Of a DNA stretch of 64,000 bases, positions 52,022-60,807 are shown in pieces. Below the pieces are notes generated by a model that worked only from the letters and a program-made list of their open reading frames with translations, had not been told where the DNA came from and made no database searches. This stretch comes from UMGS1696 sp964621165. GTDB lineage: Bacteria; Bacillota; Clostridia; Oscillospirales; CAG-272. Within the stretch, counting starts at the first letter, position 1. Each line of letters begins with the position of its first letter. The translations under genes and the position numbers were made by a program. The DNA lies in assembly GCA_964621165.1 (NCBI GenBank), contig CAZULC010000012.1, positions 3,798 to 67,797 on the forward strand, given 5' to 3'.

Positions 52022-53083
52022 TCAAAGAGTTTCGTTGATCTTCTTGAGTTCGCTGTAAATCTCGTCAACTGAGGGAATAATGCCGCCGGTGCGTCCGAAG
52101 AAATACACGGGCTTCTTGCCGTTTACCGCCAGACGAACGTCGTCTACCATCTGTCCCATTGACATTTCCACGGACAGGAACACTTTCGCATGGTCGGCAA
52201 GGGACGAGATAATCTTCTTAGGGAATGGCCAGAGGGTAATCGGGCGGAGGAGTCCGGCTTTGATACCGTTCTGTCTTGCCTCGGCTACTGCACTCTTCGC
52301 TATACGGGATGTGATGCCGAATGCCGTGATGATGATGTCCGCGTCGTCTGTCATGTATTCCTCGTATTTGACCTCGTTCTCCTCAGCCTTCGCGTATCTC
52401 TTGTACCGCGCGAGGATTGAATTCTCCAGCTCGTTGGGGTCGATGAAGAGGGAGTTGATGATGTTCTTCTCTCTCTTTCCGCCGTGACCGTTTGCAGCCC
52501 ATGTCTTCTCGGGTAAATCCCGCTTAGGGAAGGAAGTGAAGTCAACCGGCTCCATCATCTGACCGAGCGCACCGTCGGCTAAAAGCATTGCAGGCATACG
52601 GTATTCGTCAGCTAAGTTGAACGCCTCGGACGTGAGAGTCGCCATCTCCTGAACCGACGAGGGTGCCAGAACAAACAGCCGCAGATCCCCGTGACCTACT
52701 CCCCGTGTTGCCTGATAATAGTCCTGCTGTGAAGGCTGAATGCCGCCGAGACCCGGACCGCCGCGCTGTACGTTGACGATAAGGCAGGGCAGATCGCATC
52801 CGGCTATGTATGAAATTCCCTCGCTCTTCAGTGCGATTCCGGGTGAGGATGAGGACGTCATTGCTCTCGAGCCGGCAGAGGACGCGCCCATGAGCATGTT
52901 GATAGCCGCAACCTCGCTCTCAGCCTGTAAGCAGAGTCCGCCGACCTTTGGCATGCGCTTGGCCATGTATTCGGCGATTTCCGTCTGAGGCGTTATAGGA
53001 TAACCGAAAAAGTATAAACAACCTGAAGCGATAGCCGCCTCAGCTATAGCCTCATTGCCTTTCATCAAAACCTTTTTTCCCAT
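52022..53083 (-). CDS. 2-oxoacid:ferredoxin oxidoreductase, alpha subunit
   Basis: 353 residues. GNEAIAEAAIASGCLYFFGYPITPQTE near the N-terminus and MTSSSSPGIALKSEGI near residue 75 are typical of the alpha subunit. GGPGLGGIQPSQQDYYQATRG follows near residue 110. The C-terminal domain II (FGITSRIAKSAV) completes it. I recall such proteins annotated as VorB/KorA type. It follows the ferredoxin-like delta subunit gene in the operon. GGAG precedes the ATG. Confidence 0.93.
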   Translation of the reverse strand: MGKKVLMKGNEAIAEAAIASGCLYFFGYPITPQTEIAEYMAKRMPKVGGLCLQAESEVAAINMLMGASSAGSRAMTSSSSPGIALKSEGISYIAGCDLPCLIVNVQRGGPGLGGIQPSQQDYYQATRGVGHGDLRLFVLAPSSVQEMATLTSEAFNLADEYRMPAMLLADGALGQMMEPVDFTSFPKRDLPEKTWAANGHGGKREKNIINSLFIDPNELENSILARYKRYAKAEENEVKYEEYMTDDADIIITAFGITSRIAKSAVAEARQNGIKAGLLRPITLWPFPKKIISSLADHAKVFLSVEMSMGQMVDDVRLAVNGKKPVYFFGRTGGIIPSVDEIYSELKKINETL

Positions 53084-53176
53084 TATGTTTATCTCCTGTA
53101 AGTATTTCCTGTGAATGATTTTGGGTATAACTTCGTGTGAAATCAGCTGACTTGATTTTTGGTTAAGCTGTATATT

Positions 53177-53389
53177 TCACACGTCTTTCTCGACCTTGAT
53201 TACGCAGTCGGGACACATTGTAGCGCACATGGCACAGGCGATACACTTCGTCATGTCGACCACGTAAACCGGGTGGTATCCTTTTGCGTTGAGAGTACCG
53301 TTGTCCAGCGCGAGAATCTTCTTCGGACATACGCTCACGCATAAGCCGCAGCTCTTGCATCTCTCGCTTCTGATTGTGATTTTGTTCAT
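53177..53389 (-). CDS. 2-oxoacid:ferredoxin oxidoreductase, delta (ferredoxin) subunit
   Basis: 70 residues from ATG 53389, chosen because GGAGGT sits before it. It has two 4Fe-4S motifs, CKSCGLCVSVCPK and CIACAMCATMCPD, the layout of the delta subunit that passes electrons from the beta subunit. It is the first of the four enzyme genes, directly after an ATPase gene. Confidence 0.93.
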   Translation of the reverse strand: MNKITIRSERCKSCGLCVSVCPKKILALDNGTLNAKGYHPVYVVDMTKCIACAMCATMCPDCVIKVEKDV

Positions 53390-53434
53390 CTTTACCTCCA
53401 ATATACTGTAAATGGTATCAAATTATAAGCTCCG

Positions 53435-54112
53435 TCAGTACAGCTTCCGCGTTATGTCGGTGATGGGAAACAGAATCCCACGCTTATCCTCGGGAAACAG
53501 AAGAGCCGCGCCGGAAGTGTAGTTCTTCTCGTAGGTCTGACACACAAGCGGCACTCCCGCCAGTTCCGCGCACCTCTCGCCGTACTCAAGAGAAGAAAAT
53601 ATGTCCTCTGCTGTGGTCTCAACACCAAGGTTTGAGTTGTTTATGATTCCTGTACAGAACAGACGTGACGACTCCTCGATTTCACGTATTCCGCAGACCG
53701 CGTCGGCAGGGTCGGAGATAAGCGGGCGGTACATATTAACCACGCAGAACATGTCGTAGTCGCACAAGCGGATTCTGTCCGAGTACATGCCGAGAGCAAC
53801 CGCGCCGTCGTCTCCTCCTACGTCAATTATGGTAAACCCCTCCGCCTTTCTGTCGAACAGGGAATACAACTTCGGCGGAAGAGAGGGAATGTCCACGTTT
53901 GTATTGGCAAATTCCGGAAGCAGAACCTCAATTCCGGCTTTTTCAAGAAGTTCCCGTGAGTCCGCCGTACGGAAATACGGGTTGACAATATCGAGGTCCG
54001 CTATCCGCACAGGGGAGAGGGGATGACTTTCCTTTGTCATAAGGGTCAGATTTACAGCGGCGTTTGTCTTTCCGCTTCCATAATGACCGGTGATAATAGT
54101 GAGCTGTTTCAT
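53435..54112 (-). CDS. ParA/MinD-like P-loop ATPase of the 2-oxoacid oxidoreductase operon
   Basis: 225 residues. Walker A GHYGSGKTNAA near residue 9 has the SGKT of a cobQ/ParA-type fold. IADLDIVNPYF near residue 38 and IIDVGGDDGA near 95 are switch-like elements. I recall that related ATPases often precede kor/vor genes in Clostridia. A role in cofactor or Fe-S maturation of the enzyme would fit, but is unproven. It is the first gene of the operon. Confidence 0.85.
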   Translation of the reverse strand: MKQLTIITGHYGSGKTNAAVNLTLMTKESHPLSPVRIADLDIVNPYFRTADSRELLEKAGIEVLLPEFANTNVDIPSLPPKLYSLFDRKAEGFTIIDVGGDDGAVALGMYSDRIRLCDYDMFCVVNMYRPLISDPADAVCGIREIEESSRLFCTGIINNSNLGVETTAEDIFSSLEYGERCAELAGVPLVCQTYEKNYTSGAALLFPEDKRGILFPITDITRKLY

Positions 54113-54150
54113 TTATATACCTTTTAGAAATGCCTTAAGTACTGCCCTAC

Positions 54151-54162
54151 ATTATACCACAG
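54151..54162 (-). promoter_or_regulatory. Extended -10 promoter of the ATPase/2-oxoacid oxidoreductase operon
   Basis: On the minus strand TGTGG-TATAAT with the hexamer at 54151-54156. No -35 at 17 bp. A TTGACA 24 bp upstream of the hexamer is too far. Confidence 0.55.
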
Positions 54163-54304
54163 ATTAAAAGAAAAATAAAGTGTCAATTCCATATAAAATT
54201 TGAATAAATTAGCTTTTTTATCGTTTAATATGCCACACATGGAACTTTCCCGAAAAATATTTTTATTTTGGCATAAGATTCTTCCAGTTTTAAGCTGAAA
54301 ACAT

Positions 54305-54333
54305 TTGAAATCCTTACATTAATGTGATATAAT
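54305..54333 (+). promoter_or_regulatory. Promoter of the cdaA operon
   Basis: TTGAAA (54305-54310), 17-bp spacer, TATAAT (54328-54333). Confidence 0.8.
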
Positions 54334-54380
54334 AAACAGTAAGTATATTTTCATACAGCTTGAGCGGAAGGAGAATTGAT

Positions 54381-55265
54381 TTGACTGGATTCAAGATACT
54401 GTTGACAACGGCCATTCCTACGCAGATAGACGATATCTGGCAGATAATAAAAAATATTTCCTTTGTGGATGTGGTGGATATTGCCTTCGTTTCGGTGCTG
54501 CTCTATTACCTCTACAAATTTATACGTGAGCGTCGGGCGGGAAAGCTGGCAATCGGCGTGGTCGTACTGTTCGTGCTTCAGCTTCTGTCCAACATTTTCG
54601 ACATGTACCTGATGCAGTTCATCATGCAGAATATTTTCCAAGTTGGATTAATCACCCTTGTGATACTGTTCCAGCCGGAGATACGATCGGTACTCGAGAA
54701 GGTGGGAGCGACTCCGCTCAAGGGACTCAAGAGCATCAGCGACACCCGAAACGCGTCCAACATGCACACCATAATCGACGAGGTTGTCTCCGCTGTAGGC
54801 GACATGGCTGAGGACAAGACGGGAGCGCTCATCGTGTTCGAGAGAAGCACAAAGCTTGGCGACATGATCCTCACGGGAACCGTAATCGACGCGTACCCCG
54901 CCGCGTTCCTCATCAAGAACATCTTCTTCAACAAAGCCCCCATGCACGACGGAGCATTGATTATACGTGATATGAGACTCCACGCCGCCGGATGCCTGCT
55001 TCCCCTGTCCAATAACCCGGACATAATCAAGGACCTCGGCACACGCCACAGAGCCGGAATCGGAATGAGCGAAAACAGCGACGCGGTGGTCATCATAGTA
55101 TCCGAGGAAACAGGAGTCATATCAACGGCAGTCGAGGGCAACCTGACCCGCAACTACACCCGCGAAAGCCTGACCGCGTTCCTTCGTGAGCAGCTCGCAG
55201 GCGAGGATGAGGAAGGCTCAAAGAAGTTCAGGATTATAAACAAAGTCAAGAATATAAAGAAGTGA
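54381..55265 (+). CDS. cdaA: Diadenylate cyclase CdaA
   Basis: 294 residues from TTG 54381, with AAGGAG seven nt before it. Three membrane helices (about residues 25-110) anchor it. The DAC domain holds the two catalytic motifs, DGA in MHDGALII near residue 190 and RHR in GTRHRAGIGM near 225. It makes c-di-AMP from two ATP, an essential signal for osmotic and cell-wall homeostasis. Its activator partner CdaR is encoded at 56131, here separated by a methyltransferase gene. Confidence 0.95.
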   Translation: MTGFKILLTTAIPTQIDDIWQIIKNISFVDVVDIAFVSVLLYYLYKFIRERRAGKLAIGVVVLFVLQLLSNIFDMYLMQFIMQNIFQVGLITLVILFQPEIRSVLEKVGATPLKGLKSISDTRNASNMHTIIDEVVSAVGDMAEDKTGALIVFERSTKLGDMILTGTVIDAYPAAFLIKNIFFNKAPMHDGALIIRDMRLHAAGCLLPLSNNPDIIKDLGTRHRAGIGMSENSDAVVIIVSEETGVISTAVEGNLTRNYTRESLTAFLREQLAGEDEEGSKKFRIINKVKNIKK

Positions 55266-55281
55266 TTATTTGGAGCGGAGT

Positions 55282-56067
55282 ATGGATGGACTTAGCGACC
55301 CGAAAAATTTAAAAAATCAATACGCCACCTCGGAAAGACTGAAAACAAGAATATTGATTCACGACAAATACTCGACAAACAAAACCGGCTTTGGGAACTG
55401 GATATTCTCAAATTACAGAATAAACTCCGGTGCGGGTGTGCTTGAGCTGGGCTGCGGCACCGGCGTCATGTGGAAAGGCAGGAACAGCCTGATAAAATCC
55501 GTCTCATCTCTCGTCCTGTCCGATTTGTCGGATGGAATGCTTGAGGAGGCAAAGGAAAACGTCGGCTCATACGACAACGTTGAGTACAGGCTTATCGACA
55601 TACAGTCAATCCCTTATCCTGACGAATCCTTTGACGTAATCATAGCCAACATGATGCTGTATCACGTTCCCGACACGGACAAAGCCCTTTCAGAGGTCAG
55701 GCGCGTACTCAGGCCGGATGGTACTTTTTACTGCGCCACATATGGAGAGCATGGTATAACCGGGTATCTCGCTGAAATTCTGGCTGAATACGGCGTGGAA
55801 GACAAAGCAAACAAAAACTTCACTCTGCAAAACGGACGGGGAATTCTCGAAAAATACTTCCCGGAAGTTAAGCAGCTGGACTACCCGGACTCCCTCGAGG
55901 TGACGGACCCCGACGATATGGTCGACTACATTTATTCCCTTGAGAGCATGTCCACCCTGTTCGGCGTTCCCCGGGATAATATTAAGGAAATCCTGTTTCG
56001 CCATATGAAAAACGGCGTGCTGACTGTGCCGAAGGAATACGGAATGTTCGTCTCGTCCAAACAGTAA
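55282..56067 (+). CDS. Class I SAM-dependent methyltransferase between cdaA and cdaR
   Basis: 261 residues from ATG 55282 with GGAGCGGAG upstream. The SAM-binding motif I is LELGCGTG near residue 57, post-I acidic residue in LSDLSDGM near 80 and motif IV IIANMMLYHVP near 120. It resembles UbiE/Methyltransf_11-type small-molecule methyltransferases. The target is unknown. Its position, same strand and 16 bp after cdaA, is unusual because cdaA and cdaR are normally adjacent. Confidence 0.88.
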   Translation: MDGLSDPKNLKNQYATSERLKTRILIHDKYSTNKTGFGNWIFSNYRINSGAGVLELGCGTGVMWKGRNSLIKSVSSLVLSDLSDGMLEEAKENVGSYDNVEYRLIDIQSIPYPDESFDVIIANMMLYHVPDTDKALSEVRRVLRPDGTFYCATYGEHGITGYLAEILAEYGVEDKANKNFTLQNGRGILEKYFPEVKQLDYPDSLEVTDPDDMVDYIYSLESMSTLFGVPRDNIKEILFRHMKNGVLTVPKEYGMFVSSKQ

Positions 56068-56130
56068 ATGATAGAGAAAAGATAAATCATTAATCGCGAT
56101 TATATTAAATACAGCGGGAAAGGTGATTCT

Positions 56131-57441
56131 ATGGCTGAAAACAACACCAAACCAAAGGTAAAAAGCGAAGATAATATAAAAAAGACAAATAACAAAAACA
56201 GATCCTTCGGAAGCATTGCGGTGAAGATAATGTGCGTTTTCGCGGCGTTCTGCCTCTGGATTTACGTCATGAGGGTGGAGAGTCCGGAGTACGAGCAGAC
56301 CTTCAACAATGTCACCGTGGACCTTCTCAACACCGACGCCCTCAGCGAAAACGGACTCATGCTATACAGCGGCTACGGGAACATGGTCGGAGTCACGCTG
56401 TCAGGCAAAAAAAGCGTTGTGTCAAAGCTCAGTGAAGACGACCTCGTAGTCACGGCGGACGTGGGCAAAATCAGCGGCGAGAGTGGACGTTACGACTGCA
56501 AGATAAACGTTGACGTTCCGGCTGGGTGCAAACTTGTCGGAACTTCCCAGGAGACAATATCGGTCTACCTCGATAGCGCAGTGCAGACATCAGTAAAGCT
56601 CAGTGAAAAGCGTGAGAACACCAACCTTCCCGAGGGATGCTACACCGGTGCCGTTGATATGTCCGTTGACATGGTGACGGTTGAGGGGCCGGAGAAGATA
56701 GTCTCCCGCATATATGAGGCGAGATTCGACAACGACCTCTCCAGCGTGACTTCATCCACCGTCCTGACCCAGAAAATCTATCTTGTTGACGCATATGGCA
56801 ATAAAATCGACAATTCCTACATTAAATACTACCCGGAAGAGGTGACGGTGACGATTCCCGTGCTGAAATCCGTTGATATTCCCGTGGAAGTGGTGTTCAA
56901 AAACGGATTCTTAAACCTCGACAATACCATAACAACCGTGACTCCATCCACAATCCGCGCGACCGGTGACCCTGAAATCATCGACAGCGGCAGCATTATC
57001 GACGTTATCGAAATCGACGAGGCTGTCGACTACATCAGTCCCACAAAGGACGAGCTTGTCTGCGAAAAGGTTGTACAGCTGAACGCGGCCAGTGGAGTGG
57101 AGCTTAGTCAGGACTACGTAAGCATATCCTCCCAGCTCACGAATCAGGTGAAGTCTCGGAAAATCACGGTTCAGGGACAGAATATCGTGGATACTGGCGG
57201 CAAGGACGGGGTGAGCTACATCTGGGACAAGTCTCCAGTCACAATACGGGTCATAGGAAGCCTTGAAGCCATCACTTCAATCAGCGCCGACGACATCACA
57301 TTGAAGCTTGACATGAGTCCATATTCCGAAACAAACACCGGACAGATTCAGGTGAGAGCCGAGGTGGAGATTGACTCCGAATACAAGGATCAGATCCTCC
57401 CCGTGGGAATATATGAAGTGGGAGTTACATTTACCAACTGA
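56131..57441 (+). CDS. cdaR: CdaA regulator CdaR (YbbR-domain protein)
   Basis: 436 residues. One N-terminal membrane helix (about 27-46, SIAVKIMCVFAAFCLWIYV) is followed by four extracytoplasmic YbbR repeats ending near residue 435 (for example VTVDLLNT, PEEVTVTIPVLKSVDIPVEV, PSTIRATGDPEII and PVTIRVIGS). CdaR binds CdaA outside the membrane and tunes c-di-AMP synthesis. AAAGGTG precedes the ATG. Confidence 0.93.
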   Translation: MAENNTKPKVKSEDNIKKTNNKNRSFGSIAVKIMCVFAAFCLWIYVMRVESPEYEQTFNNVTVDLLNTDALSENGLMLYSGYGNMVGVTLSGKKSVVSKLSEDDLVVTADVGKISGESGRYDCKINVDVPAGCKLVGTSQETISVYLDSAVQTSVKLSEKRENTNLPEGCYTGAVDMSVDMVTVEGPEKIVSRIYEARFDNDLSSVTSSTVLTQKIYLVDAYGNKIDNSYIKYYPEEVTVTIPVLKSVDIPVEVVFKNGFLNLDNTITTVTPSTIRATGDPEIIDSGSIIDVIEIDEAVDYISPTKDELVCEKVVQLNAASGVELSQDYVSISSQLTNQVKSRKITVQGQNIVDTGGKDGVSYIWDKSPVTIRVIGSLEAITSISADDITLKLDMSPYSETNTGQIQVRAEVEIDSEYKDQILPVGIYEVGVTFTN

Positions 57442-57447
57442 CAAAAA

Positions 57448-59064
57448 ATGAAGAACACTAAAGATAAAAAATACCTCCACCGGCTCATCGTGAACGACGT
57501 GAAGGTTCAGTACACCGGAAAAGAAAACGGCAGGACCTGCGAGGACGAAGCAGTCCACAAGGCGGCGTCACTCATCTATAAAAAGACCGGCGAGCGTCCG
57601 TTCAATCTGAAAATCTCGAAAAAATCTATTGACGCACGACGCGGTATTGCGTTTGTCTATTCGGTTTACGCTGAAGTCCACGCGGCAAACTTTACCGAAT
57701 CCGACGGAATAAAGACCTACGCCGAGCATGAGCCTGAGGTGGTAATCGGATGCGAAATAATGCCCGCGCGTCCGGTTGTCGTGGGCTTTGGTCCGGCAGG
57801 GATGTTCGCGGGACTGCTTCTCGCCGAGCATGGATACCGGCCGTTGATTCTCGAGCGCGGGGCATGTGTTTCCGAGAGAGTGGCGGCGGTGGAAAAGTTC
57901 ATCCGGGACGGCATACTCGACACATCCACAAACATCCAGTTCGGCGCGGGTGGTGCGGGAACCTTCTCCGACGGCAAGCTGACTACCAGAATAAACGACG
58001 AGAACATCATGTTCGTATTGTGGATGCTCAGGGATTTAGGCGCACCGGAGGACATAATCTACAAAGCCAAGCCCCACATCGGCACTGATGTACTGCGCAA
58101 GGTTGTGGAAAACGCCGACCGACGAATCAGGGACCTTGGCGGGGAGATACTATATAAGACAAAAGCCGAGCGGATCACCGATTCAACCGTAACCGCGGAT
58201 GGGGAGACCTACTCTCACGGAGCCTTGATTTTAGCCATGGGTCATAGCGCACGGGATACCTACGCCGAGCTGATTTCCGGCAGCTTCATAGTGGAGCCGA
58301 AGCCGTTTTCCGTCGGTGTGAGAGCCGAACATCTCCAGTCCGACATCGACCGCGCTCTCTACGGCGACTTCGCAGGGGATGAGCATTTAGGCCACGCTTC
58401 CTATCAGCTGTCCTACCGCAAGAACGACCGTGGGTGCTACACCTTTTGCATGTGTCCCGGCGGGGAAGTGGTTCCGTCAGCCAGTGAGGAGAGCGGTGTT
58501 GTCACAAACGGAATGAGCAGACGCGCCCGGGATGGAAAAAACGCCAATGCCGCCGTGTGCGTGTCAGTGAAGCCCGAGGACTACGGCGCGGACCCCATCT
58601 CAGCCATAGAATTTCAGCGGAACCTTGAAAGACAGGCTTACGTCATCGGAGGCGGGAACTATTACGCCCCCATGCAGACCGTCGGAGATCTTTTAGAAGG
58701 GAAATCCGGCTCCCTGCCAGACAAAGTCATACCGTCATATCGCGGCGGAAAAGTGACTCCGGCGGACCTTGAGAAAATATTCCCGCCCTTTGTGACGGAG
58801 ATGCTGAAGGAAGGACTCGTCTCATTCGGCAGGAAAATCAAGGGCTACGACGACCCGGGAACGCCCCTGACTGGAGTGGAGACCAGAACTTCATCCCCCG
58901 TGAGAATCATGCGGGGCGACGACCTCTGCGCCGTAGGTCACAGCCACATCTACCCCTGCGGAGAAGGAGCGGGCTACGCCGGAGGAATCGTCAGTGCGGC
59001 AGTGGACGGAATCAGAGTTGCCGTAAAAATAATGTCGAAATACGCCCCGCCCGAGAAAAACTGA
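57448..59064 (+). CDS. NAD(P)/FAD-dependent oxidoreductase (COG2509-like)
   Basis: 538 residues. It starts 6 bp after the cdaR stop, without a clear ribosome site. An N-terminal domain of about 100 residues precedes the FAD-binding Rossmann fold VVVGFGPAGMFAGLLLAEHGY near residue 112. Family signatures are FGAGGAGTFSDGKLTTR near 170 and GEGAGYAGGI near 510. Its substrate is unknown. Similar FAD proteins are frequent in Clostridia, often beside cell-envelope genes. Cotranscription with cdaR is likely. Confidence 0.88.
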   Translation: MKNTKDKKYLHRLIVNDVKVQYTGKENGRTCEDEAVHKAASLIYKKTGERPFNLKISKKSIDARRGIAFVYSVYAEVHAANFTESDGIKTYAEHEPEVVIGCEIMPARPVVVGFGPAGMFAGLLLAEHGYRPLILERGACVSERVAAVEKFIRDGILDTSTNIQFGAGGAGTFSDGKLTTRINDENIMFVLWMLRDLGAPEDIIYKAKPHIGTDVLRKVVENADRRIRDLGGEILYKTKAERITDSTVTADGETYSHGALILAMGHSARDTYAELISGSFIVEPKPFSVGVRAEHLQSDIDRALYGDFAGDEHLGHASYQLSYRKNDRGCYTFCMCPGGEVVPSASEESGVVTNGMSRRARDGKNANAAVCVSVKPEDYGADPISAIEFQRNLERQAYVIGGGNYYAPMQTVGDLLEGKSGSLPDKVIPSYRGGKVTPADLEKIFPPFVTEMLKEGLVSFGRKIKGYDDPGTPLTGVETRTSSPVRIMRGDDLCAVGHSHIYPCGEGAGYAGGIVSAAVDGIRVAVKIMSKYAPPEKN

Positions 59065-59099
59065 ATCGCATACATTAATGCAGAAAGCAGGAGAGAGCC

Positions 59100-59549
59100 A
59101 TGCTTCAGCGCGCAAAAGTAGTAGAAGTGAAAGATAAATACGCGGTAATCGAAATCAGCCGGAGATCCATGTGCGCCGGATGCGAAAAAAGCGGGGACTG
59201 CGGCGGTCACTGCGACATTTCCGGAATCATCGCCACGGACAACAAAACCCGCGCGGAAGCCGAAAACGCCGTAGGTGCGCAGGTGGGCGACATAGTTGAA
59301 GCCGACATGGCGGAGTCGGACGTGCTGAAATACGCGGCACTGGTGTTCATCCTGCCTATAGTGGTGTGCGCCCTCATGTACCTTCTTTCCCGCCGCCTCT
59401 TCCCCGCAATCGAATCAGCCCCCTATATCGGAGCAGCGGTCGGCTTTGTACTTACGTTTGTAGGAATCGCAATATTCGACAAAAAACGAAGATGCCAGCA
59501 TAAGGTGGATATCACCATTGTGAAGATACTGAATCGGAAGCAGGATTGA
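59100..59549 (+). CDS. RseC/MucC-type SoxR-reducing system protein
   Basis: 149 residues. The N-terminal Cys motif MCAGCEKSGDCGGHC near residue 24 is the family signature and is expected to bind a metal or Fe-S cluster. Two membrane helices follow (about 82-100 and 110-128). The family is associated with Rnf/Rsx complexes and SoxR reduction in proteobacteria. In Clostridia RseC-like proteins often coexist with rnf, which is present at 32.4-38.9 kb. GGAGAG precedes the ATG. Confidence 0.86.
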   Translation: MLQRAKVVEVKDKYAVIEISRRSMCAGCEKSGDCGGHCDISGIIATDNKTRAEAENAVGAQVGDIVEADMAESDVLKYAALVFILPIVVCALMYLLSRRLFPAIESAPYIGAAVGFVLTFVGIAIFDKKRRCQHKVDITIVKILNRKQD

Positions 59550-59591
59550 CGTGCCGCCGCAAAGAAGATTTATGAAAGCAGGACCTTCCGA

Positions 59592-60077
59592 ATGAATAAA
59601 ATCCACTCAACTTCACCTGCATCGGCATTCCCGACGGCGGCAGATTCCCCATAAATCACACGGGCAGGGGAGCGGACGTTTCGCCCGAGTTCATCCTGCA
59701 CAATCTCTCCCCGGAAGCCAAGTCAGTCATCATCACCCTCGAGGACGAAAGCCACCACATCAAAAACTTCATCCACTGGATAATCTGGAACATTCCCGCC
59801 GAAAACGTCATCCCGGGAGAAATTCCCGCAGGAAAAACGGCAGATGGGCATGGTTCAGGGACTGGGATACAGCTTGCACAGATACGCGGGACCGAAGCCG
59901 CCGAGAGGGAAGTCCCACAAATACAGCTTCACCGTGTACGCGCTGGACTGTTTTATTGAAGCAAAACCGTCGTCCACCAAAGCCAAAGTCCTCGCAAAAG
60001 CAGACGGGCATATGTTGCAGAAGGTAAAAATCTACGCGTATTTTGAGTTAGGCTTAATCAAAGGAGCAGCCCCATGA
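59592..60077 (+). pseudogene. YbhB/YbcL-type (PEBP family) protein gene broken by frameshifts
   Basis: One frame reads NFTCIGIPDGGRFPINHTG, ADVSPEFILHNLSPEAK, HWIIWNIPAENVIPGEIPAGK, typical of PEBP proteins. At about 59842-59846 it shifts to another frame reading MGMVQGLGYSLHRYAGP, then KYSFTVYALDCF and DGHMLQK, to a TGA at 60075. The first frame has no start: the ATG at 59592 is out of phase and an in-phase TAA lies just before. So both the start and the middle are damaged. PEBP proteins bind small anionic ligands; the role in bacteria is unclear. It lies in the gap between rseC and the hydrolase. Confidence 0.78.
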
Positions 60078-60691
60078 AACGTATATTTATTCACGGCTTA
60101 GGACAGACGAAGGACTGCTGGAACAAGACAGCCGCTTGTCTCCCGCATGAAAACTGCCTTTTTCCCGACCTGACGGAAATGCTCAGGGGACGTGAAGTGT
60201 CATACAACAGCCTCTTTTCCGCGTTTTCCGGGTATTGCAATGATTTCACCGAACCCGTGGACTTGTGCGGTTTGTCCTTGGGCTGCGTGCTGGCTCTGAA
60301 TTATGCGGTTGACTTCCCGTCAAAAGTAAACTCACTTGTAATGATTGCCGCGCAGTATAAAATGCCGAAGAATCTGCTCCGTTTCCAGAACATCCTTTTC
60401 CGCTTCATGCCGGAGTCCGCTTTTCCGGAAACGGGATTTGGCAAAGCTGATTTCATCAATCTGTGTAGCTCAATGACGGAACTCGATTTCACACAATCCC
60501 TTGGAAAGATCACCTGTCCCGCGTTGATAATCTGCGGAGAAAATGACAGCGCGAATAAGAAAAGCTCCATGAAAATGGCGGAAATGATAAATAACGCGGC
60601 TCTTGATATCATCAGCGGAGCCGGACACGAGGTAAACGTCGATTCTCCGGAAAAACTGGCGGAAGCCTTGAGCAAATTTTATTCGCGGTAG
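60074..60691 (+). CDS. Alpha/beta-hydrolase of unknown substrate
   Basis: 205 residues. Nucleophile elbow GLSLG near residue 67, Asp in ICGENDSAN near 155 and His in GAGHEVN near 183 give a complete catalytic triad. The start FIHGLGQTKDCW has the oxyanion motif HGLG. There is no signal peptide. The ATG overlaps the end of the PEBP pseudogene, so the two were in one operon. Substrate unknown. Confidence 0.88.
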   Translation: MKRIFIHGLGQTKDCWNKTAACLPHENCLFPDLTEMLRGREVSYNSLFSAFSGYCNDFTEPVDLCGLSLGCVLALNYAVDFPSKVNSLVMIAAQYKMPKNLLRFQNILFRFMPESAFPETGFGKADFINLCSSMTELDFTQSLGKITCPALIICGENDSANKKSSMKMAEMINNAALDIISGAGHEVNVDSPEKLAEALSKFYSR

Positions 60692-60807
60692 AATGTCTGC
60701 CTTAAATTGAAGTTATATATTAATCCTTAACGGCTTGGAGTATGATTAAATAATATAATATTAACACCGAAAATAATAAAATTTTATATATAAGAGAGTG
60801 AATATTG

